Source: Oceanospirillum linum (GTDB taxonomy: Bacteria; Pseudomonadota; Gammaproteobacteria; Pseudomonadales; Halomonadaceae). From it: a DNA stretch of 64,000 bases. The notes under the pieces were generated by a model that was not told the origin of the DNA, did not search any database, and saw only the letters and a program-made list of their open reading frames with translations. The stretch lies in contig NZ_MTSD02000009.1 in assembly GCF_001995095.2 (NCBI RefSeq), positions 62,001 through 126,000 on the forward strand. Reading direction: 5' to 3'. The position numbers and the translations under genes were made by a program. This document shows positions 8,142 through 16,851 of this stretch, one piece after another (position 1 is the first letter of the stretch; the number at the start of each line of letters is the position of its first letter).

Positions 8142-9890
8142 GTGTTTCGTCGGCTAATTAAGCACTATTTCGCTTTGGTTTCTGGGGCAAGGCTTGCCGT
8201 ACTGGTTATTTTTTATAGCATACTGGCTGGCTGCAGTACCTATGGTGACAGTGTTCAGGAGGTACTGGATGAGGTGCGCAGGGAGAACTATGCTGCGGCT
8301 GATGATACCGCTCAGGCGGTGCTGTCTCCTTCAGGAAGTGATCGTCTGCTTTACTTTCTTGAGCGGGGTATGATCGCTCACCTGGATGGTCGTTATCAGG
8401 AGAGTAATTCACTTCTTGAGCAAGCTTATCGAATCTCTGAATCGCTTTACCGGTCCGATCTCCGCGACTGGCTGGCGGTGGCAATGACACACCCGGGTAA
8501 TGCCTCATACCGGGGGCAGCTGTATGAACGTGTCTATCTGCATTACATCAAAATGCTCAATTACCTGATGCTGGCACAGCAACAAAACAGAGGCAGCCAA
8601 CAGGAGCAACTACTGGACAGTGCCCGGGTTGAGAATCGTCGTATTCAGATTCTGTTGGATGAAAATGTCTTTATAACCGGTGACTACAGTCAGGCGGCTT
8701 CTGCCCAGGAAAAGCTATTCAGCAAAATTGCTAAAGTATTTCGCCAGCTTAATGGCGATCCGGTTGACCCGGATGAACTTATCTTTCGTGATCAGGCATT
8801 TGCCCATTATGTGATGGGGGCGCTTTATGAGCAGTATGGTGAGTTAGATAATGCCCGTATCAGCTATCAGCGTTCCGCCACGCTTTATGAAGATGGCTAT
8901 ACCAAACAGTATGGTCTGGATACGGCGATGACGGTTCAAGCCTGGAGTGATGTGGTCCGGGTGATGCAAAAAGCCGGTGGCTATGAAGAGCAGTGGCGTC
9001 AGCTGGTAAAAAGCAAAAGCCTGCCGTCAGCGGAGTCTGATAACTCATCGGCTACCGGTGCATATCACTATCAGCCGGAAAAAGCTGAGCTGTTGATTCT
9101 GCAGCATGTGGATTTGTCGCCTCAGCGTAAAGTGCTAAATATGCACCTGATGATCAATAGCGACAGTCGCCAGCTGGTGGTGCGCCCTATCCCTGTGGGC
9201 AGTCGTCAGGAGCAGCGTGAGCAAGCTGCCTGGTTTTATCTGCTTTATGCGGATAAAGGGCTTTATAATGTGGTACGTGATTTTTCCGATGGCTCCATTC
9301 TGAACAGCGAAGGCGTTTTATTTAACAGTCGGGCCACGACACTGCAGCCGGTTTGGTCCCTGGTTGAGGATACCGGCCTGGATTATGTCCTGGGCAATGG
9401 TGGTGTCCGTATCGCGGTGCCTTATTACCCGATTCCTTATGCGCCTCTGCAGGCTGCAGAAGTAAATGTTTCGTCGGAAAAAGGCGCGATCACCCGCCCA
9501 ATGATAAAAGCAGACTCCGTGGCGATGCTGGGTTTACTGCAACAGGCGCTGGAAGCCCAGGCCGAACTGAACAGTGCGATGGCGCGGGAAGTTCTGCGTA
9601 ATAAAGTGATGCAGGAGGCGGTGAAAGATATGGGCGCTTTGGGCGCGCTTGGGGGTAAGCTGCTCGCTGCCAGTACGACGAATGCGGATACCCGGAGCTG
9701 GCTGTCTTTGCCCCATCATATCCGGGTGCAGCGGCTTCAACTTGAGCCGGGGGGGCATACCGTCGTCCTGAATAGCCGGTCAGCGGACGGACAAAATATA
9801 AGACAGGAGTACACCGTGGATCTGAAGGCCGGTGAACTTGAAATTCTGACACTGAGAACTTTTTTGCCATTGACTGGAAAGCCTGATTAG
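8142..9890 (+). CDS. TPR-containing outer-membrane lipoprotein (COG3014-like)
   Basis: About 582 residues from GTG 8142, which has 'AGAGGATG' upstream and yields a compact lipoprotein signal peptide ending in the lipobox 'SILAGC'. An upstream GTG at 8058 is in frame but adds an unlikely extension. The middle has tetratricopeptide-like helices ('MGALYEQYGELDNARISYQRSATLYEDG'); the C-terminal half is beta-rich. Proteins of this type often stand next to LpoB- and LPP20-like lipoprotein genes, as here, and are thought to serve envelope assembly; the function is not established. Confidence 0.72.
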   Translation: MFRRLIKHYFALVSGARLAVLVIFYSILAGCSTYGDSVQEVLDEVRRENYAAADDTAQAVLSPSGSDRLLYFLERGMIAHLDGRYQESNSLLEQAYRISESLYRSDLRDWLAVAMTHPGNASYRGQLYERVYLHYIKMLNYLMLAQQQNRGSQQEQLLDSARVENRRIQILLDENVFITGDYSQAASAQEKLFSKIAKVFRQLNGDPVDPDELIFRDQAFAHYVMGALYEQYGELDNARISYQRSATLYEDGYTKQYGLDTAMTVQAWSDVVRVMQKAGGYEEQWRQLVKSKSLPSAESDNSSATGAYHYQPEKAELLILQHVDLSPQRKVLNMHLMINSDSRQLVVRPIPVGSRQEQREQAAWFYLLYADKGLYNVVRDFSDGSILNSEGVLFNSRATTLQPVWSLVEDTGLDYVLGNGGVRIAVPYYPIPYAPLQAAEVNVSSEKGAITRPMIKADSVAMLGLLQQALEAQAELNSAMAREVLRNKVMQEAVKDMGALGALGGKLLAASTTNADTRSWLSLPHHIRVQRLQLEPGGHTVVLNSRSADGQNIRQEYTVDLKAGELEILTLRTFLPLTGKPD

Positions 9891-10006
9891 CGGAATAGGG
9901 TTTAAAGTGGCTTGGTGCTATTTACATTGGCAGGCTACAGGCAGTTTCCTACAAGGTGTTTCGATATCGCTCGAAAGCCACTGATTAAGCTTCAAGGAGA
10001 AATGAT

Positions 10007-10606
10007 ATGCGTATGATGGCTAAACTGGGTGCTGCTGCTCTGATGGGAAGCGCACTTCTGCTGGCGGGTTGTGGCGGCCCCTCTGTTGAACGGGTTGATG
10101 TGAATCAGGAGATCGCCCTGACGGATCGCTGGAATGATGAGGACTCCCGCTTGGTGGCAGAGGAGATGATGCAGGATATGCTGACCTTTCCATGGCTGAC
10201 TCGCTATAAGATGAGTACTGATGATGTTCGTCGTCCGACGGTTGTGATTCATACGATCCGTAATAAAACCAGCGAACATATTCCTTCAGAAACCTTTGTT
10301 AATGATATTAAGCGTGAGTTGCTGCGTTCCGGTGATGTTGATTTTGTTGTCAGCGGCGATGAGCGTGATCAGATCCGGGACGAACGTCGGGATCAGGAAC
10401 TCAATGCTTCATCCGATACCCAAGCTCAGATGGGGCAGGAGACCGGCGCTAACTTTGCACTTTCCGGCAGTATTAACAGCTTTGTTGACCAGCTTGGGGA
10501 TACTCGTGTGACCAGTTATCAGGTGGATATGAAGCTGATCGATATGACCAGTAACCGTGAAGTGTGGAATGGTCAGAAGAAAATCAAAAAGAAAATGAGT
10601 CGCTAA
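10007..10606 (+). CDS. LpoB-like penicillin-binding-protein activator lipoprotein
   Basis: A 199-residue lipoprotein with signal peptide and lipobox 'LLLAGC'. The mature part follows the LpoB pattern: 'RWNDEDSRLVAEEMMQDML', 'RRPTVVIHTIRNKTSEHI', 'FVNDIKRELLRSGDVDFV' and 'GANFALSGSINSFVD'. LpoB is an outer-membrane partner that stimulates the bifunctional synthase PBP1b. A strong AAGGAGAAATGAT precedes the ATG. It is the middle gene of a lipoprotein trio. A PBP1a gene lies some 28 kb away in this window, but the expected partner PBP1b is not here. Confidence 0.88.
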   Translation: MRMMAKLGAAALMGSALLLAGCGGPSVERVDVNQEIALTDRWNDEDSRLVAEEMMQDMLTFPWLTRYKMSTDDVRRPTVVIHTIRNKTSEHIPSETFVNDIKRELLRSGDVDFVVSGDERDQIRDERRDQELNASSDTQAQMGQETGANFALSGSINSFVDQLGDTRVTSYQVDMKLIDMTSNREVWNGQKKIKKKMSR

Positions 10607-10642
10607 CCGCAGCGCCATAAGTCAATAAACAGGAGAGTGAAC

Positions 10643-11713
10643 TTGGCCTATACAACCCGGAATATCGGAAAAAGAAATGGTTTGATCTCATGGCTACTGG
10701 TTACTGCGGTGTTAACCGGTTGTTCATCCGCCCCGAAGCAACAGGCGGGAGGCGCACCTGAATGGATCGACCAGCTTCCGCAACGAGCAGGCTATGTTTA
10801 TGGTGTGGGAAGTGCTGATAATACCGGTAGTGAGTCTGCCGCAGCTGAGAATGCTAAAGAGCGTGCCCGTGCGGATCTGATTCGCCAGATGCAGGTTATG
10901 GTCAGTGGTGATTTTAGCAGCCAGACACAGTTGCAGATGACCGACGGGCAAAACACCAGCTTTATTGAAGAAGTTAACGATAAAGTACGTAGCCGTATCC
11001 CCGAGGTTGAGCTGCCGGGTCTTGGCTGGAGCGATAGCTGGGTTAATCCGGTAACTAAAACGCACTATGCGCTGGCGGAGCTGAATCGTCACTCAGCGGA
11101 AGCAAGATTAGCAGAACAGCTGGCGGCCATTGATCTGGAGCTGGAAGGGAAAACGCTGCCTGTAACGGAAACCCAGGAAGGGCAGCTTGTTAGTCGGCTC
11201 GACCAGGTTCGTGCAGCGATGCCGATTTTACTGCGGTTTGCCCAGCGGGATAAGCTGGTGCGTCAGCTGATGTTTGTTGCGGAGTCCGGCTTCAGCCGTT
11301 TTGCACCGGATGAATCCCTGGTCGATCTGCGCCATGAGCTGAATCGCCTGGTGAGTTCTTTGCAGATTCAGCTTTCGCCGGTTAATGCCGCAGCCCGGAA
11401 GCTGGATGCCTCTCTGGCGGAGGAGATGACAAAACTGGGCCTGCGCCTGAATACATCTGATGCTGCAGAAGCAGATCTGCGTCTAACCTACTCTTTGACC
11501 GTCAGCAGTCAGGAGGTCAGACGTACTCATTATGTTTTTGCCCGTTCTGCCGTTCAGATTCGTGATAGCGAAAACCGAATTATGGGTTCTTTTGACCGTG
11601 AGGCGAAAGGGGTTTCCGGCATGGAAGACAGAGCACAGCATCTGGCAGTTAAGCAGCTGGGTACAATCTTGTCCCGTGAAGTGATTGACGCGCTTTTTGT
11701 TGCGGATTATTGA
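10643..11713 (+). CDS. LPP20-family lipoprotein
   Basis: About 356 residues. TTG 10643 is preferred because AGGAG at 10631-10635 sits 7 bases before it, whereas the in-frame GTG 10637 almost touches that site. The signal peptide ends in 'AVLTGC'. The first part of the mature protein matches LPP20-like proteins ('PEWIDQLPQRAGYVYGVGSA', then an Ala/Arg helix and 'YALAELNR'). The C-terminal half contains a 'DLRLTYSLTVSSQEV' strand pattern. The exact function is unknown; it probably works at the outer membrane with the two preceding genes. Confidence 0.78.
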   Translation: MAYTTRNIGKRNGLISWLLVTAVLTGCSSAPKQQAGGAPEWIDQLPQRAGYVYGVGSADNTGSESAAAENAKERARADLIRQMQVMVSGDFSSQTQLQMTDGQNTSFIEEVNDKVRSRIPEVELPGLGWSDSWVNPVTKTHYALAELNRHSAEARLAEQLAAIDLELEGKTLPVTETQEGQLVSRLDQVRAAMPILLRFAQRDKLVRQLMFVAESGFSRFAPDESLVDLRHELNRLVSSLQIQLSPVNAAARKLDASLAEEMTKLGLRLNTSDAAEADLRLTYSLTVSSQEVRRTHYVFARSAVQIRDSENRIMGSFDREAKGVSGMEDRAQHLAVKQLGTILSREVIDALFVADY

Positions 11714-11741
11714 TTTGCGATAAAGGTCCGGGGTCGGTCAT

Positions 11742-11780
11742 AAAAAAGCTCGCCTTTCATCACTGAAAGGCGAGCTTTTT
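11742..11780. terminator. bidirectional Rho-independent terminator
   Basis: Stem AAAGCTCGCCTTT/AAAGGCGAGCTTT with loop 'CATCACTG' and runs of T on both strands. It lies between the convergent LPP20-like and fabY genes and should end both. Confidence 0.92.
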
Positions 11781-11812
11781 CGTCGTTATTGGTTGCTGTT
11801 ACAGGCTTAAGA

Positions 11813-13726
11813 TCAGCTCATATCCGCAAACGGATTGTCCAGCTCAAGACTGACATCCTGAGCGTAACCCGGGATATGCAATTTCCGGTCGGTAATCTGC
11901 AGTTCCGGGCCTTCCAGCACCTCCCGGTCACCAAAGTGATACACCACACTGAAGCGGCCAGCATCGACATTTTCCTGGTACTCTTCTGCACGGGCTTTCT
12001 GTTGCTGTACCTTAGCTTCCCATGCGCTGATGGCGGTTTGACCGTGCTTTTTAGTCAGCATCTGGAGTGTTACCTCCGGTGAGAAGATAACACCGGTGGC
12101 GTTGTTGCCGCCAAAGCCTTTAGCGTTGATAAAGGCGGTATCCATCGGGCGCTCCGTCAGGTCAATTGCCTGCTGAGAAAACTCCAGATGACTCTGATGA
12201 ACATCATCGGCAATTTTGTCTGTGGTGGCGATACCCGGGATCATCTGGTGAGCCCAGGTGCCGAGTGCACTAATGGTTTGATCCCCGGCTGCCGTGCCCT
12301 GGGAGTGACCGACATAGCACTTAATTGCAGCAACAGGCCAGCTTGTGATATCGAAGGCTTTAGCGACCTGATTCAGCACATGGGATTCCGTCACTCTGTT
12401 TTTCGGAGTACTGGTTCCGTGGGCATGGACATAGCTGCGCTGGCGCAAAGACTCTTCCCCCAGCACGGAGCGTACCAGCGCGGCAGATTTTGCCAGGGTG
12501 ACATAGTTGCCAATTCCCGGGGCACTGATGGATTTTTTAAAACCATCAGCATTTACAAACACTTCCGGTACAGAACCAAAGATCTGCGCACCCAGCTCCA
12601 GAGCCAGGGTATCATCCGTCAGCATCAGGTACTGAGCACCTTCTGCCATGGTAAAACCGCAGTTTTCTGCAAAAGGGCGACAGGCTTTCTGGTAATCCGC
12701 ATCGGTGAGTTTTTCCAGTGCATCCAGCGCCATCAGACTGGCATCATCCGCCAGAGCGCCCATTACACGGAAGCCTTCAATGACTTCGGGGGTTACCGGT
12801 GCATCACTGGTACCGACAACCGCTAAGCGACGGCGGCCCAAACGAATATCGGTTACGGCTGCCTGCAGGTTGTACAGAAAGCTGGCGCAGGCACCGAGAT
12901 GACCGGCGGTCGCGCCGACGCTGCCCAGTACATAGGCGTTGATAAAGTCCGCAGGCATCTGGCCGTAGCCCAAAGGCATCTGTTTGGATGTTGCCCGCTT
13001 GCCATTAACAAAGCTTTGCAGCAGGCCACCCCAACCGTACTGATCCAGCTGACCAATGGAGTTACCGGCATAGACCGCCATTTGATCCGGGCGCAGGGTA
13101 TCTTTAACAGCATCCCAGTCCAGGCCAGTACTGCCCAGCATATCTGAAGCCGCAAATACCGCCATCTGCAGACCGCGGGGATGGTGCACAGATCGGTAAT
13201 ATTTACCTGGGTTAAAGCCTGTGGGGATCTGAGCTGAGGCTTTTACACCGGCTTCACGTCCATCAGGAATCAGGGCGTCAAAGTCACCGGTAATGGTGAT
13301 CTGGTAATGGCCATTATCCAGTGCTGTCACTTGCCAGTTATCGGGTGTTGTTTCCGGCATCTGGCGGGGGCGCAGGGTAAAACTAATCGCTTCCTGATCC
13401 GGTTTGATGGTGATCCGGGCATTAGCGGGTATGGCATCAACATCAAACAGGTCGGGATGTGTTTTTCTGATCAGCGTATTGTTCAGAACCTGGGGGCGAA
13501 CCTTGCTTGCGGCTGTGTTCAGATCCAGACTTTCCCCTTCAGAGGTGATCCACTGACCCTCTTTTTCTGTCAGTAGCCCCATCATGCAGGCGAGGCTAAC
13601 CAACGTCTGTGCCTGTTGCTCACTATCAAGATTGTTTAAAACGGTGCGGCGAAAACTCTGAAAACCTGAGCTCCGACCAGCAGCATTAACGCCGCCAAAA
13701 CCAATAATTACCGGTAACTGTGACAA
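11813..13726 (-). CDS. fabY: beta-ketoacyl-ACP synthase of the FabY type
   Basis: About 637 residues, far longer than FabB/FabF. The thiolase fold carries the catalytic Cys in 'GHLGACASFLYN' and the two His in 'VHAHGTSTPKNR' and 'YVGHSQGTAAG'; 'FINAKGFGGNNATG' closes the core. In Pseudomonas aeruginosa FabY condenses acetyl-CoA with malonyl-ACP to start fatty acid synthesis. I place the start at TTG 13726: GAGGAG sits 6 bases before it and the product begins 'SQLPVIIGFGGVNAAGRSS', as the family does. The ATG at 13768 would add 14 uncharacteristic residues. The gene is monocistronic. Confidence 0.9.
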   Translation of the reverse strand: MSQLPVIIGFGGVNAAGRSSGFQSFRRTVLNNLDSEQQAQTLVSLACMMGLLTEKEGQWITSEGESLDLNTAASKVRPQVLNNTLIRKTHPDLFDVDAIPANARITIKPDQEAISFTLRPRQMPETTPDNWQVTALDNGHYQITITGDFDALIPDGREAGVKASAQIPTGFNPGKYYRSVHHPRGLQMAVFAASDMLGSTGLDWDAVKDTLRPDQMAVYAGNSIGQLDQYGWGGLLQSFVNGKRATSKQMPLGYGQMPADFINAYVLGSVGATAGHLGACASFLYNLQAAVTDIRLGRRRLAVVGTSDAPVTPEVIEGFRVMGALADDASLMALDALEKLTDADYQKACRPFAENCGFTMAEGAQYLMLTDDTLALELGAQIFGSVPEVFVNADGFKKSISAPGIGNYVTLAKSAALVRSVLGEESLRQRSYVHAHGTSTPKNRVTESHVLNQVAKAFDITSWPVAAIKCYVGHSQGTAAGDQTISALGTWAHQMIPGIATTDKIADDVHQSHLEFSQQAIDLTERPMDTAFINAKGFGGNNATGVIFSPEVTLQMLTKKHGQTAISAWEAKVQQQKARAEEYQENVDAGRFSVVYHFGDREVLEGPELQITDRKLHIPGYAQDVSLELDNPFADMS

Positions 13727-14164
13727 GCCCCACTCCTCATAACGGTGTCGCAACTTATGGAGTCGCAACGATACTGGATAGCACGAATGACCTGAAAGTC
13801 AGCCTGCAGCTTAGCTCGTTGGGGATGGCCAAGAGGTGATGCACAACCTGGAAGCTAAACTCTGAAGGGCAGCGTTTTAAACAAAACACTGACCTGAAAA
13901 ATTAAGCGGAGAATGTTATCACTTACCAAACAGCGCGGCTATGGCTGAATGCCCGTCAAATGTGGATTTTATGCAGGTTTTTACGCCTTCTCTGTTTGAA
14001 ATCATAACGGTATTTTAACCGCTTTTTAATTGCGCGATACAAGTAGCCCTGGTGGCACTATCGGGCTCGACCCCATTCGATAAAATGAATACACTCAGGT
14101 TTTATGCTGCGGTGCGGGATAAAGCCTGTGCCGGGATGATAAAGGTATCAGTACTGAGGGAGCG
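13727..14164. other. intergenic region between divergent fabY and parA-like genes
   Basis: About 400 bases with no convincing coding frame. A plausible -10 (GATAAAAT near 14080) could serve the parA-like gene. No operator was recognised for fabY. Confidence 0.35.
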
Positions 14165-14935
14165 ATGATGATCAGGGTAGTTTTTAACCAGAAAGGCGGT
14201 GTCGGTAAATCCAGTATCACCTGTAATCTTGCGGCAATCAGTGCTCAACAGGGCTTGAAAACACTGGTGATTGATCTCGACCCCCAGGGGAATTCCAGTC
14301 ATTACCTCACGGGCGAAAGTGTGCAGGAGATGCATGATACATTGTTTGATTTCTTTGAGCAGTGTCTGACGATCTCCTCCCAGCGTAAGCCGGTGGAGCA
14401 GTTGATCCGGCAGACTCCGTGGGAGAACCTGTATCTGCTGCCGGCCCATGGTGAGCTGGAAAGCCTGGAGGCTAAGCTGGAATCACGCTACAAGATCTAT
14501 AAGCTCAAAGAGATGTTGCAGGAACAGGCCGGAGTTTATGATCAGATTTTTATTGATACGCCTCCAGCTCTGAATTTCTTTTCCCGGTCGGCGCTTATCG
14601 GGGCCGGACGCTGTTTGATTCCCTTCGATTGCGATGCCTTCTCCCGGCAGGCACTGGGGCAATTACTGAGTAATATCGATGAGATGCGTATGGATCATAA
14701 TCCGGAACTTCAGGTTGAGGGAATTGTGGTTAATCAGATGCAACCCCAGGCGAAGCTACCACAGCAACTGGTGAATGAGCTGGTCGATGCAGGGCACCCT
14801 GTGTTGCCGGTCTATCTTATGTCATCGGTAAAAATGCGGGAGTCCCACCAGTTAAGCAAACCTTTGATCTACCATGTTCCGCGCCATAAGCTCACCGGTC
14901 AGTTTGTGGATTTGTTTCAGTTGTTGTCAGAGTAG
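14165..14935 (+). CDS. orphan ParA/MinD-family ATPase
   Basis: A 256-residue P-loop ATPase with the deviant Walker A 'KGGVGKSS' (residues 10-17), 'LVIDLDPQGNSSHYL' and 'QIFIDTPPALNFFSR' as Walker A'/B motifs. It binds ATP and probably forms DNA- or membrane-associated dimers. No parB-like gene or parS-like cluster is next to it, and it lacks the N-terminal HTH of plasmid ParA. The cargo (chromosome, chemotaxis cluster or other) cannot be told from context. The ATG at 14165, or the next codon 14168, follows AGGGAG. Confidence 0.85.
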   Translation: MMIRVVFNQKGGVGKSSITCNLAAISAQQGLKTLVIDLDPQGNSSHYLTGESVQEMHDTLFDFFEQCLTISSQRKPVEQLIRQTPWENLYLLPAHGELESLEAKLESRYKIYKLKEMLQEQAGVYDQIFIDTPPALNFFSRSALIGAGRCLIPFDCDAFSRQALGQLLSNIDEMRMDHNPELQVEGIVVNQMQPQAKLPQQLVNELVDAGHPVLPVYLMSSVKMRESHQLSKPLIYHVPRHKLTGQFVDLFQLLSE

Positions 14936-14959
14936 AGGTTAGACTTTTGTAGATTATGA

Positions 14960-14976
14960 AGGGCGTAAACGCCCTC
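14960..14976 (+). terminator. weak hairpin after the parA-like gene
   Basis: Stem AGGGCG/CGCCCT with loop TAAA, followed only by CTTTA. It could be a weak terminator. Confidence 0.45.
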
Positions 14977-15025
14977 TTTACAGGGGGCGGCTTTCTTTAA
15001 ATTATCAGCTGTTTAAATATTTCTT

Positions 15026-15055
15026 TTTACGAAGCCTTTCCGCCCCCGCTATAAT
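15026..15055 (+). promoter_or_regulatory. candidate sigma70 promoter of the TRAP operon
   Basis: TTTACG (15026-15031), 18-bp spacer, TATAAT (15050-15055). It lies about 170 bases before dctP, leaving a long leader. The -10 is perfect, the -35 poor. Confidence 0.5.
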
Positions 15056-15225
15056 CAGGCCTGCGGCTTTTCTACTACCCATAAATAATGTTCGGTGGCA
15101 TTACGACCCACAAGGTCTTACTGACCAACCGACAGGCCGCATGCTAACTGGCAGCTCAATACCCTTAAGCAGCTGACAACCTAAATGCGAATCTATCCTG
15201 CAAGCTAACAATCTGGACCTGAACA

Positions 15226-16233
15226 ATGTTTAAACGTCGAACCCTTATGGCTGCACTGGCGACCTGTCTGCTGATCAGCCCTTTCGCTCAGGCGGAATAC
15301 AAAAAAGAATATACCGTTTCAACCGTACTGCCTTCTGCCTTCCCTTGGGGACAGGCCGCTGATAAATGGGTCGAGCTGGTTAGAGAACGCTCGGAAGGCC
15401 GTATTAATATGAAAATCTACAGTAACTCTCAGCTGGTCTCTGGTGACCAAACGAAAGAGTTTTCTGCGATGCGCTCTGGCCTGATTGATATGGCAGTGGG
15501 GTCTACGATTAACTGGTCGCCACAGGTGCCAGAACTGAACCTGTTCTCGCTACCGTTTTTAATGCCTGATCATGCGGCGATTGATGCGATTACTGAAGGC
15601 GAAGCCGGTAAGGCGGTCTTTAAGGGCATCGAAAAACGCGGCGTTACGCCACTGGCCTGGGGTGAAAACGGTTTCCGCCAGCTGTCTAATTCTAAAAAGA
15701 AAATTGATAAGCCTGCAGACCTTAAAGGTTTGAAAATCCGCGTTGTGGGTTCTCCTTTATTCCAGGATACCTTTACCGCTCTCGGTGCTAACCCGACTCA
15801 GATGAGCTGGGCGGATGCAAAACCTGCATTAACCACCGGTGCCGTTGATGGGCAGGAAAACCCGATCTCTGTTTTTGATGTCGCCCGTATTGATCAGGTT
15901 GGTCAGGCTCACCTAACCCGCTGGGGTTATATGGCGGATCCTTTAGTCTTTGGTGTGAGTACTCGGGTGTGGCGTCAGTTCTCACCAGAAGACCAAAAAC
16001 TGCTAAAACAAGCGGCTATTGACGCAGGTAAATGGGAAAAAGAAAAATCCCGTAGTGAACTAAAGTCAACGTTGGCGAGAATTAAAGAACGCGGCATAAC
16101 CGTAACAGATCTGACACCAGAACAGCATGCTGCTTTTGTTAAGGCGACGGAGTCGGTGTATAAAAAATGGACACCGCGTATCGGTGAAGCACTGGTTAAA
16201 CAGGCTCAGGAAGCGGTTGCTAACCGTAACTGA
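15226..16233 (+). CDS. dctP: TRAP transporter solute-binding protein (DctP family)
   Basis: A 335-residue periplasmic protein with a Sec signal peptide (cleavage after AQA, residue 23). The mature sequence has DctP marks: 'GQAADKWVELVRERSEGRINMKIY', 'FSAMRSGLIDMAVG', 'PADLKGLKIRVVGSPLF', and 'ALTTGAVDGQENPISVF' with the helix that usually holds the ligand-binding Arg/Asn. It captures an organic acid for sodium-driven uptake; dicarboxylates are the commonest substrates, but the ligand cannot be fixed from sequence. It is first in the order P-Q-M. Confidence 0.9.
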   Translation: MFKRRTLMAALATCLLISPFAQAEYKKEYTVSTVLPSAFPWGQAADKWVELVRERSEGRINMKIYSNSQLVSGDQTKEFSAMRSGLIDMAVGSTINWSPQVPELNLFSLPFLMPDHAAIDAITEGEAGKAVFKGIEKRGVTPLAWGENGFRQLSNSKKKIDKPADLKGLKIRVVGSPLFQDTFTALGANPTQMSWADAKPALTTGAVDGQENPISVFDVARIDQVGQAHLTRWGYMADPLVFGVSTRVWRQFSPEDQKLLKQAAIDAGKWEKEKSRSELKSTLARIKERGITVTDLTPEQHAAFVKATESVYKKWTPRIGEALVKQAQEAVANRN

Positions 16234-16252
16234 TGTCGCGTTGGTTTGATCT

Positions 16253-16318
16253 GGCGGCAGTCTGAAAGACGGTCGCCTTTACTGTTTCTGATGGCGGTAG
16301 GCTGGTGTAACCGGCCTA
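16253..16318 (+). promoter_or_regulatory. two intergenic hairpins between dctP and dctQ
   Basis: The first (16253-16277) pairs GGCG..GTCT with AGAC..CGCC. The second (16298-16318) pairs TAGGC-GGT with ACC-GCCTA. They may protect the dctP mRNA or dampen read-through, so that the binding protein is made in excess over the permeases. Confidence 0.5.
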
Positions 16319-16359
16319 TGGTCTTTCAATGAGTGTCTGTTTGTTCCTGCGGAGCTGTT

Positions 16360-16851
16360 ATGTCCCGTCGTCCAAAATTCCGTCCGGAGGCCTGGCTGGC
16401 CAGTCTGGCGCTGATCGCTATCTGTCTGATCAGTTTGGGTAATGTCATTGTGCGTTATGCCACGGATGCTTCTTTTGCTTTCACCGAAGAGTTTTCGGTA
16501 TTTTTTCTGGTGTTGCTGACCTTTGCTGGAGCTGCGGTTGCGGCCCGGCATAATCAGCATATCCGTATTGAATTGGTTGAACACCATCTTCCAAAACCTA
16601 TGTTGAAACTGGTGTATCTCCTGCAATGGATGGCAGGCATTATCGTGATGGGCATTACGCTCTGGTATGGCGGCATGTTCGCGTTGGAAGAGTATCAGTG
16701 GGAATCCCTGTCGCCTGGTTTAGGGCTCCCTAATTGGATTTATGTGATTTGGCTGCCGGTGATGGCGTTAGCCATTATGGTACGTATGACTCAGAATCTT
16801 GTTGATCGCCTGCAGGGTAAGCAGGATGGAGAGGTGATCCATGAGTCCTGA
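16360..16851 (+). CDS. dctQ: TRAP transporter small permease (DctQ family)
   Basis: About 163 residues with four hydrophobic segments, the normal DctQ topology. 'VIVRYATDASFAFTEEFSVFFLVLLTFAGAA' is the characteristic start of the second helix pair, and 'HIRIELV' follows. ATG 16360 is chosen because GGAG precedes it; the in-frame start at 16333 lacks a ribosome-binding site. It overlaps dctM by 11 bases, so the two permeases are translationally coupled. Confidence 0.9.
   Translation: MSRRPKFRPEAWLASLALIAICLISLGNVIVRYATDASFAFTEEFSVFFLVLLTFAGAAVAARHNQHIRIELVEHHLPKPMLKLVYLLQWMAGIIVMGITLWYGGMFALEEYQWESLSPGLGLPNWIYVIWLPVMALAIMVRMTQNLVDRLQGKQDGEVIHES

Noticed and set aside
12188-12826. Long antisense frame inside fabY
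   Set aside because: It lies wholly opposite a well-supported ketoacyl synthase, has no family-like motifs, and reflects the codon pattern of the real gene.
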